A stretch of DNA of 64,000 nucleotides, taken from Bacteroidales bacterium (GTDB lineage Bacteria; Bacteroidota; Bacteroidia; Bacteroidales; G3-4614). The notes beneath the pieces were generated by a model that ran no database searches, was not told the DNA's origin, and saw only the letters and a list, made by a program, of their open reading frames with translations. The stretch covers positions 28,700-92,699 of the forward strand of contig SUXK01000003.1 of the NCBI GenBank assembly GCA_015061035.1, given 5' to 3'. Of this stretch, positions 54,188 through 64,000 are shown in pieces (the first letter of the stretch is position 1; every line of letters starts with the position of its first letter). A program made the translations under genes and the position numbers.

Positions 54188-56437
54188 TTATTTTATCTTT
54201 ATTTCATCAATGAACATGTATGCTCCCTCTTTGGGTAATTGGTGTGCTGTATAACGTATATAACGACATGCTTCATCTCCTGTGAATCCAAAGTTTTTGA
54301 TTAACATTCCCTCTGTATCACGTGGTACATCATTATCAATATGTTTTACTTTACGCCATACTTCAGCATCTTCTGACATATATATATCAACATACTCGGG
54401 GAACCATATCCAAGGACCTGCCTGTTGCATAAAGTTTACCTCTATCTCTTTTATGGTAACTACTTCGCCCATATCAAGAACTACATCTACATCTTTGTTA
54501 AATCCTTGCCAACTGCCATCGCCATATGATGCCCCTCCGTTATATCCGTCTGTTAGAGTTGCTTCGCCTTTGGCTACATAGTGGCTACAATGAGGTATAT
54601 TGTACGATACCTTTTTGCCAATTGCTTTGTGGTATAGAGGGGTAAATGTTTGTACCTCTGTTATACGCTCCCCGTTTTGGAATATTGCAACTTTTACAAT
54701 TGCAGAATCTTTTACCGATATTGGCTTTTTGTATAGGGTTGATTCTATTGTTGGCACTGTTCCATCTTGGGTGTATCTGATTTCAACTGGCATCTTGTCG
54801 CAACGGAACGATAACTCTATGGTCTGTTTCTCCATATCTACTACCTCTGTGGCTATTACGCTGTTAGAGATTTGATGTGCGTTTATTCCTTTTGCTTTTA
54901 ATATATCTAAGTGTCTGTTTGCAGCAGGCAAGAATCTATCCCAGTTTTTTGCTTCAGCCTTACACCAACACAACTCTGAGAGAGCGAGTAAACGTGGGTA
55001 CATCATATACTCTGCATGATCCTCAGTTTGGATGTACTCTGTCCATAAGTTTGCCTGAACTCCTATTATGTGTGATTTCTCCTCTACTGTTAATGAATCG
55101 GGAACTGGCTCGTAACTATATACTCTACTTAATGGCAAATATCCGCCTATTGCTTCAGGCTCTGTTGCTGGGTTATCTTGGTAAGCATCAAAGTATAGCC
55201 AGTTTCCTGGTGTCATAATTGCATCGTGTCCCATTTGAGCGGCTTTGATACCTCCTGCCTCTCCTCGCCATGCCATTACTGTTGCGTTGGGCGATAGTCC
55301 TCCATCAATTATCTCATCCCAACCTATCATCTGTTTGCCTTTTGAATTTAAGAACTTCTCAATACGTTGCACTAAGTAACTTTGCAACTCATGCTCGTTT
55401 TCAAGTCCTTGTTTGCTGATTATGGTTTGGCACTTTTTACACTCTTTCCAGTTCTTATGGTCTGCCTCATCACCTCCTATATGGATATACTCCGATGGGA
55501 ATAGTTCACAAACCTCCGAAAGTATGTTTGTTAGGAATGTATAGGTGTTTTCGTTTCCTATACACATTTCGCCACTTGTATAGGGCTTACCTTTACATGA
55601 GTACTCGGGATATGCTGCAAGAACTTCATCACTGTGTCCCGGTATCTCAATTTCTGGGATTATGGTAATGTTTAGTTTTTGTGCGTATGCTATTACATCT
55701 TTTACATCCTCTTGAGTGTAGTAGCCCCCTTTTGCTTTAGGATCGTTCTGGTCGCAATATAATCTCTCACCAAACCAAAACTCTTTCCAATTGTTGTATG
55801 GGCGCCATGCAGCAAATGATGTTAGGCGTGGATACTGTTTTATCTCAATTCTCCACCCTGCTCCATCGGTTAAGTGCCAATGCAGACGATTCATTTTGTA
55901 AAATGACATTACGTCTAATTGCTTCTTGATAAACTCTACACTGAAGAAATGACGAGATACATCTATGTGCATTCCTCGATATGCAAAACGTGGTGTGTCG
56001 GTTATTTGCATACATGGGATTCCCTCCTCTGCAAGATAGTGGAGTTGTGCTACTGTTTGAATGGCATATATAAGGCCTCCAAAATCAATAGCCTCAATAT
56101 CTATTGATTTTCTTGCTATGTTCAACCTATAACTCTCAGGGGTTAGGGTTGAATCGCCGGTTTGACTGATTCTTATAACTCCACTCGCATCTTCTTCTGT
56201 TGCTTCAGTTGCCTCAGGATATATACCTTTTATCAACTCCAACAGATTATTTTTGTCAGTATCGGATACATTGGTAAAATATACAGAGGGAGTTTCGTAG
56301 TTGAAACTTCCTGATTTTACTTCTGTTTGTGCTGGTTGGGGTATCAGCAACTCCGCTACCTTTGTATTTTTGTTGCTGCAACTTAACATGAAAGTTGCAA
56401 CAACAAAAAGAAGGAATATTTTTTTTATGCTTGTCAT
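54188..56437 (-). CDS. GH20 beta-N-acetylhexosaminidase, lipoprotein (copy 1)
   Basis: 749 residues. Lipoprotein signal MTSIKKIFLLFVVATFMLSC. The GH20 domain (~140-500) has the fingerprint RGMHIDVSRHFFSVEFIKKQ, LHWHLTDGAGWRIEIK and the catalytic pair D323-E324 in HIGGDEADH. WGWDEI-type IGWDEIIDGG and WTEYIQT are also present. The C-terminal ~170 residues are a chitobiase/F5-8-like domain. Removes terminal beta-GlcNAc/GalNAc. 12 bases after the other GH20 gene. Confidence 0.93.
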   Translation of the reverse strand: MTSIKKIFLLFVVATFMLSCSNKNTKVAELLIPQPAQTEVKSGSFNYETPSVYFTNVSDTDKNNLLELIKGIYPEATEATEEDASGVIRISQTGDSTLTPESYRLNIARKSIDIEAIDFGGLIYAIQTVAQLHYLAEEGIPCMQITDTPRFAYRGMHIDVSRHFFSVEFIKKQLDVMSFYKMNRLHWHLTDGAGWRIEIKQYPRLTSFAAWRPYNNWKEFWFGERLYCDQNDPKAKGGYYTQEDVKDVIAYAQKLNITIIPEIEIPGHSDEVLAAYPEYSCKGKPYTSGEMCIGNENTYTFLTNILSEVCELFPSEYIHIGGDEADHKNWKECKKCQTIISKQGLENEHELQSYLVQRIEKFLNSKGKQMIGWDEIIDGGLSPNATVMAWRGEAGGIKAAQMGHDAIMTPGNWLYFDAYQDNPATEPEAIGGYLPLSRVYSYEPVPDSLTVEEKSHIIGVQANLWTEYIQTEDHAEYMMYPRLLALSELCWCKAEAKNWDRFLPAANRHLDILKAKGINAHQISNSVIATEVVDMEKQTIELSFRCDKMPVEIRYTQDGTVPTIESTLYKKPISVKDSAIVKVAIFQNGERITEVQTFTPLYHKAIGKKVSYNIPHCSHYVAKGEATLTDGYNGGASYGDGSWQGFNKDVDVVLDMGEVVTIKEIEVNFMQQAGPWIWFPEYVDIYMSEDAEVWRKVKHIDNDVPRDTEGMLIKNFGFTGDEACRYIRYTAHQLPKEGAYMFIDEIKIK

Positions 56438-56449
56438 TCTTAAACTCTA

Positions 56450-58798
56450 TTATTTTACCACAATCTCATCAACAAAGAGGAATAGAGGTAGATTTTTTCC
56501 GTCATGCCACTCTGGACCAACTTTAACGCTCTCTGCTTTTATTTTTATATATTGAGCTTTTACTGGTTCAAATTTAGCCTCAAGCATTTGACGCTCCTGC
56601 TTGTATCCTTCGTAACCTGTGGGTATTGCAAAAGTTTGGTCGCTTACTGTTGTAAAGTTCTCTCCATCGGCAGAAACCTCTACTTTGTAACTTGCTGCTG
56701 GGAAAATCCAGTTTGAAAGGTCGCAAAGTTGACCAACTGATACCTCTGAAATCTCTTCTACTTTTCCAAGATCAAGATTTGCCACAAGGTCTTTTGTCTC
56801 AAACGCTATCCAACGACCAGTGTTGAATGCGTGTGTTCCGGTTAATCCGTCAACAAGAGTTCTTGCACCATCATAAACATATTTGGCACAGATAGGCTCA
56901 TCTAATGTTATTTTGCTGGCTGTTGCTTTGTTAAAATCAAAAGTACACTCATATACACTCTTCTCTAATCCCTCTCTGTCTGAGAAAGTTTTAAGTGTTG
57001 CAGTCTCACCCAACTTAATTACATCTTTATAAACAGGGCTCTCTGTTGTTGGCTCTGTTCCGTCTAATGTGTAATAGATTGGAGCATTTCCTTGTGTGCG
57101 AAGAGTTATGTCGATTGTGTTATCTTGCATATTTACATCATAAGACATTGCTACCTCTAAGATATGTTTCGCAAAGTTGTTTCCGTTTTGAACATATACC
57201 TGAACATTCTTATCAAGACGTTTTAAGAAACTTGCCCAATCCTTGTTTTCTAAATTTGTCCATGCAACCTCACTTAATGCATCTAATCGGGGAAGCAACA
57301 TATATTGTAGATAGTCAAAATCTTTTATGTACTCTGTCCAGATGTTTGCTTGAACACCTTTTATTCGCGCTCCCTCTTCGGCTGTTAATGATGTATCAAC
57401 TGGATTGTAATTATAAACCATCTCTACTGGGATATTTCCTCCAATTGCAAGAGGTTCACGCTCTGTGTCCAATGTTTGATAGTAGTCAAAATATAGGTGA
57501 GTGTTAGGTGTCATAATTACATCATGACCTTTGCGTGCAGCCTGTAAACCTCCTACTACTCCTCGCCACGACATTACTGTTGCACTTTGCGATAGTTCGC
57601 CCTCTAATATCTCATCCCATCCTATCATCTTGCGACCGTTGTCGTTTAAGAATTTTTCGATGCGTTTGTTAAAGTATGATTGTAGATAAACCTCTGCTGA
57701 GTGGATTGAATCTCCTACAATACCCTCTGCTTTAATTCTTGCTTGACAGCGTGGACATTTTTCCCATGCCTCTTTTGGACACTCATCTCCTCCAATGTGG
57801 ATATATTCTGATGGAAATAGGTCCATTACCTCTGTTAGAATATCTTCAACAAACTCAAATGTACTCTCTTTTCCCATACACAAAACATCGCGACTTACGC
57901 CCCAAGTTTTCATAACCTCGCACTGTTTGTTGAAACAACCAAGATGAGGATATGATGCAACTGCAGCTACCATATGTCCTGGCATATCCACCTCAGGAAT
58001 AATTGTTATTTGACGCTCTGCTGCATAGTTGATAATATCTTTAATCTCATCACGAGTGTAAAAACCTCCGTAGCGTATATTATCATACTCGTTTGTATCG
58101 GGACGTCCAATGATTGTTCCATTACGGTATGCTCCAACCTCTGTTAGGCGAGGATATGTTTTGCTCTCCATACGCCAGCCTTGATCATCGGTTATATGCC
58201 AGTGGAAGACATTCATTTTGTGCATTGCCATCAAATCTAAGAACTCTTTTACCTCCTCTACTGAGAACATATGACGTGCAACGTCTAAGTGGGTTCCGCG
58301 ATAAGGCATACGAGGTGCATCTGTTATTGATACGCATTTTGCACTCCACTCTACTCCTTCGGCAAGTGTCTTGCCATATATTTGTGCTGGGAATAGTTGT
58401 TTTAGTGTTTGAATAGCATAGAACATTCCGTTTGATGCGCTTGCTTTTATCTCAACTTTGTTTTTTGATATGTCAAGGGTATAAGCCTCTTTCTCCAAAG
58501 TAGTATCCAAAGTAAAACTTATTGTAGCATCTGCTGCATCTTTTTCTGCTACTACACTATAACCTGTTACATTTGCAAGCATCGATGCAAAATTATCGAC
58601 AACCTTTTCTGTTGCAGAATCTATCTCTCCATAATATCCAATTACAACATTGTTTGGTAACTCAAATGTTCCACACTTGGGTTCAAGGTTATTAGGCATT
58701 GGAATAATTGTATATTCCTCTACTGAAGGTTTGCACGATACCGCCGCAAACAACACTACTGAAATACATAGTGCAACTAATGTTGAGATTTTTTTCAT
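56450..58798 (-). CDS. GH20 beta-N-acetylhexosaminidase, lipoprotein (copy 2)
   Basis: 782 residues. Lipobox AAVSC after a hydrophobic signal. GH20 motifs RGTHLDVARHMFSVEEVKEF, FHWHITDDQGWRMES, catalytic D338-E339 in HIGGDECPKEAW, then IGWDEILEGE and WTEYIKD. A C-terminal discoidin-like region ends ...PLFLFVDEIVVK. First gene of the five-gene operon. It shares organisation but only moderate identity with the neighbouring copy, so the two may have different linkage preference. Confidence 0.93.
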   Translation of the reverse strand: MKKISTLVALCISVVLFAAVSCKPSVEEYTIIPMPNNLEPKCGTFELPNNVVIGYYGEIDSATEKVVDNFASMLANVTGYSVVAEKDAADATISFTLDTTLEKEAYTLDISKNKVEIKASASNGMFYAIQTLKQLFPAQIYGKTLAEGVEWSAKCVSITDAPRMPYRGTHLDVARHMFSVEEVKEFLDLMAMHKMNVFHWHITDDQGWRMESKTYPRLTEVGAYRNGTIIGRPDTNEYDNIRYGGFYTRDEIKDIINYAAERQITIIPEVDMPGHMVAAVASYPHLGCFNKQCEVMKTWGVSRDVLCMGKESTFEFVEDILTEVMDLFPSEYIHIGGDECPKEAWEKCPRCQARIKAEGIVGDSIHSAEVYLQSYFNKRIEKFLNDNGRKMIGWDEILEGELSQSATVMSWRGVVGGLQAARKGHDVIMTPNTHLYFDYYQTLDTEREPLAIGGNIPVEMVYNYNPVDTSLTAEEGARIKGVQANIWTEYIKDFDYLQYMLLPRLDALSEVAWTNLENKDWASFLKRLDKNVQVYVQNGNNFAKHILEVAMSYDVNMQDNTIDITLRTQGNAPIYYTLDGTEPTTESPVYKDVIKLGETATLKTFSDREGLEKSVYECTFDFNKATASKITLDEPICAKYVYDGARTLVDGLTGTHAFNTGRWIAFETKDLVANLDLGKVEEISEVSVGQLCDLSNWIFPAASYKVEVSADGENFTTVSDQTFAIPTGYEGYKQERQMLEAKFEPVKAQYIKIKAESVKVGPEWHDGKNLPLFLFVDEIVVK

Positions 58799-58998
58799 AA
58801 GTTAAATGTGATTAGTTTATATATTATTTTTTTAATTACTCCGTTTTACCGCAACTTAATAAATAGTCAAATTTTTGGTAAAAATACAAAATAAAAATTT
58901 CATCTCCTAATATATAGATATTAAATTATATCAATAGGAAGAGTTTTTTACCTATATCAAATTTAGATAAATTTTATGGGTAAAAAAAGTGCTAATGA

Positions 58999-59030
58999 TT
59001 TGGATATGAGTTTTATTATCAGTACTTTTG
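58999..59030 (+). promoter_or_regulatory. Promoter of the GH2 gene
   Basis: TTTGG-type -33 (58999-59003), 19-base spacer, -7 TACTTTTG (59023-59030). The GH2 ATG is 115 bases downstream, leaving a long leader. The rest of the 58799-59144 gap is AT-rich. No good minus-strand promoter for the GH20 operon was seen. Confidence 0.55.
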
Positions 59031-59069
59031 TAACTTTCATAGAGGTCTCCATCTTAATGGGAAAGGAAA

Positions 59070-59094
59070 CCTCAAAATGATCGAATCATTGAGG
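59070..59094 (+). other. Inverted repeat in the GH2 leader
   Basis: CCTCA-aa-ATGAT / ATCAT-TGAGG around CGA. A second complementary pair GAGGT / ACCTC (59042-59073) overlaps it, so the leader can form alternative hairpins. It could be an operator or a leader structure. Confidence 0.4.
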
Positions 59095-59135
59095 GATAAT
59101 TTAAAGTTTGGAATTATTAATTTGTTGATATATAA

Positions 59136-62321
<3,186 letters not shown>

Positions 62322-62356
62322 GAAGAGGTTTTATATACTTAATGTAAATAAAGGGA

Positions 62357-62388
62357 AAAGGAGTATCAGTGTTGATACTCCTTTTTTT
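62357..62388 (+). terminator. Terminator of the GH2 gene
   Basis: Perfect 12-base stem AAAGGAGTATCA / TGATACTCCTTT with a GTGT loop, followed by TTTTTTT. Confidence 0.9.
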
Positions 62389-62426
62389 GTATTGTCATCT
62401 TTGAACTCTTGCTATGGTACGAGTGT

Positions 62427-62472
62427 GGGAGAAGTTATTGGAAATGATAAAATAATAACTTCCCATTTTTTT
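62427..62472 (+). terminator. Second terminator-like hairpin after the GH2 gene
   Basis: GGG-ag-AAGTTATT / AATAACTT-CCC with a 14-base loop, then ATTTTTTT on the plus strand. It could back up the first terminator. Confidence 0.45.
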
Positions 62473-62517
62473 AGGTTACAAAAGGTGTTAATTTGAAATT
62501 AAAGTGCAAGGAAGCGT

Positions 62518-63513
62518 TCAAAATGAACGCTTACCTTTAAGATAGTAATCAACTACTACACTCCTATTGCCCTCGGTAAAGTGCTTTAGCATATTTATTG
62601 AGGGTTGATTTTTATAACGGTGTTTATCTCTTTCAAAGTGGCGATGCGCTAACCACACCGATTTTACCTCTCCAAAACTTAGTTTCACGAGGAACAACAT
62701 TGCTGCCAATCCATCGAGGAGTTTTCTTTTAAAGATTAACTTCTTACCCTCTTTTAGTGGCAGGTTTTTGTATAACATAAAAAGGTTGTTGCGGAAATTT
62801 AGGTATGTTTTGCGTGGGTTACCTGCGGCTAATGTTCCTCCACCTAAATGATACACCTCGCTATCAGTTACAGCAACAACTCTTTTGCCCAATAGTTGCA
62901 ACCTCCAACAGAGGTCAATCTCCTCCATATGAGCAAAAAAATCAGCATCTAATCCACCCACCGCTAAATAACTCTCACGCTCAACCATAAGGGCTGCTCC
63001 TGTTGCCCAAAATATATCTTTGGGCGTGCCATCATATTGACCGCAATCTTTTTCGGTGGTATCGAATATTCTGCCTCGGCAAAATGGATAGCCATATTTA
63101 TCAAGGTATCCTCCTGCTGCACCAGCATATTCAAACATACTTTTATTGCTATATGATTTTAGTTTGGGCTGACATGCAGCAACATCGGGGTTAGCAATCA
63201 TAAACTCTCTTAATGGTGCTACCCAATTTTGGGTTACCTCAACATCGGAGTTTAGTAGTACAATATATTTATACTCTGATAATTGCTCTATTGCTAAATT
63301 ATACCCCCCCGCAAAACCATGATTTTTATCAAAGGCAAGAACTCTTACAGTTGGATAATTGGCGTTTAACCACTCAACCGAGCCATCGGTTGAGCCATTG
63401 TCAGCCACAACAACGTCTGCACCTTGCGACAAAGTTGCTACCGAAGGCAAGAACTCCTTCATAAGTCTTTTGCCATTCCAATTTAATATTACAACTGCTG
63501 TATCTTGTGCCAT
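62518..63513 (-). CDS. Glycosyltransferase family 2
   Basis: 331 residues. N-terminal AVVILNWNGKRLMKEFLPSV, VVADNGSTDGSVEWL and the metal-binding VLLNSDVEV (DxD-like) match GT-A fold rhamnosyl/dTDP-sugar transferases, as does FFAHMEEIDLCWRLQLLG near residue 190. Probably cytoplasmic and peripheral at the membrane, adding a sugar to surface polysaccharide or glycolipid. Donor unknown. A 9-base inverted repeat AAGCGTTCA / TGAACGCTT (62512-62532) overlaps its stop codon. Confidence 0.88.
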   Translation of the reverse strand: MAQDTAVVILNWNGKRLMKEFLPSVATLSQGADVVVADNGSTDGSVEWLNANYPTVRVLAFDKNHGFAGGYNLAIEQLSEYKYIVLLNSDVEVTQNWVAPLREFMIANPDVAACQPKLKSYSNKSMFEYAGAAGGYLDKYGYPFCRGRIFDTTEKDCGQYDGTPKDIFWATGAALMVERESYLAVGGLDADFFAHMEEIDLCWRLQLLGKRVVAVTDSEVYHLGGGTLAAGNPRKTYLNFRNNLFMLYKNLPLKEGKKLIFKRKLLDGLAAMLFLVKLSFGEVKSVWLAHRHFERDKHRYKNQPSINMLKHFTEGNRSVVVDYYLKGKRSF

Positions 63514-63623
63514 ATAAATTTATCGTTTATTTGTTGGTTTGCATAAAAAAGAGGGAAGTGTACTATCAACTAAAGTTTCTACTTTTTCTAATTTATATAC
63601 TTATATTGTTTCATAAATAAGAA

Positions 63624-64000
63624 TTAATTATCTTGCTCATAATAGTATGAATAATCAATCCCTTTCATAAACATTTCACGGTCATTGATTTTATCGGTTA
63701 AAGCATTTGCTATTAATTCGCGTATTCTTGTGGGATTAACCACACTTAAACGCATTGCTTCCATATAAGCAGTCTTGTCAATTTTACTCCAATCTACACA
63801 ACTTTTTAATGATCGTTTAAGCATTAAATCCAACCAGATTCTTGAACTGCGACCATTGCCTTCCATAAAGGGATGTGCTATATTCATTTCTACATATTTA
63901 TCCACAATCTCATTGAGGGTGGTTTCGGGCATTCGCTCAATTTGAGATAGTGTTTGCCCAAGAAAATGAGATACTGCAAATTGAAACCCTCCTTTTGAGA
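63624..64000 (-). CDS. Class III Fic domain protein (5' part beyond the window)
   Basis: About 125 C-terminal residues are visible; the frame stays open to the right edge, so the N-terminus is missing. The Fic motif HPFMEGNGRSSR is intact, with the catalytic His. KGGFQFAVS and ERMPETTLNEIVDKYVEMNI precede it. The C-terminal helix ends KGIDYSYYYEQ, which corresponds to the autoinhibitory (S/T)xxxE(G/N) motif of class III Fic proteins such as that of Neisseria, but with Gln in the last place. It would AMPylate target proteins. Internal ATG at 63930-63932 is not the true start. Confidence 0.88.
   Translation of the reverse strand, partial: SKGGFQFAVSHFLGQTLSQIERMPETTLNEIVDKYVEMNIAHPFMEGNGRSSRIWLDLMLKRSLKSCVDWSKIDKTAYMEAMRLSVVNPTRIRELIANALTDKINDREMFMKGIDYSYYYEQDN

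Noticed and set aside
57046..57507. 153-codon plus-strand ORF opposite the second GH20 gene
   Set aside because: Shadow of a gene with all GH20 motifs; no start context or homology.

Overview
The window is a chromosomal segment of a low-GC member of the Bacteroidota, most likely an uncultured, host-associated Bacteroidales. Four lines of evidence support this. Promoters have the TAnnTTTG (-7) and TTTG (-33) form typical of the phylum. The ftsX-DUF3098-uppP-truB-queA-folK and phoH-purC-ubiE gene orders are present. Several secreted proteins end in a type IX secretion (T9SS) sorting domain. A host-glycan-degrading gene set (GH92, GH130, GH20, GH2) is also present. I see no rRNA, tRNA, insertion sequence or CRISPR array.

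Layout. 1-8868: nadB (cut by the left edge), an epimerase and nagB on the minus strand; a fused NagB-like/PIG-L deacetylase and adenine deaminase on the plus strand; then gyrB on the minus strand. 9080-16604: a likely minus-strand operon of metK, a cation/proton antiporter with a universal-stress-like tail, a trypsin-like T9SS protease and an outer-membrane barrel. It is preceded by a SAM-II riboswitch (16650-16700). 16831-18195: type II NADH dehydrogenase. 18360-24434: four secreted proteins (beta-propeller, DVFP-family protein, 822-residue protein with a possible Cys/His site, LamG-like protein). 24649-30246: a housekeeping run (ftsX, DUF3098, uppP, truB, queA, folK, an exosortase-like gene, aroK). 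30249-31489: an orphan sorting-domain tail and a second DVFP-family gene. 31734-41327: korAB, a receiver/PPDK-like protein with a coiled-coil neighbour, a flavin reductase and an unknown membrane protein. 41343-46853: ubiE, purC, phoH, an M23/LysM peptidase and proS, all minus. 46994-49450: a second LamG protein, a third DVFP-family gene and another orphan tail. 49524-62321: a five-gene minus-strand glycan operon (GH20, GH20, MFS, GH130, GH92) and a divergent GH2 gene. 62518-64000: a family 2 glycosyltransferase and the 3' part of a class III Fic gene.

The most unusual content is the modular T9SS cargo family spread over three loci. Different mature domains share the same 3' sorting cassette, and five of the copies contain a palindromic repeat translated in frame as TPNPSP. 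Two loci start with an orphan tail of that cassette followed by the same terminator. One promoter-leader-signal-peptide block is attached to two unrelated mature proteins. Together this looks like repeated segmental duplication, with swapping of 5' and 3' cassettes between secreted proteins.

Metabolically, the GH92/GH20/GH2 enzymes would trim N-glycans, GH130 plus the MFS carrier would take up and phosphorolyse mannosyl-GlcNAc, and nagB would feed amino sugar into glycolysis. All functions are read from sequence motifs; no database search was run.
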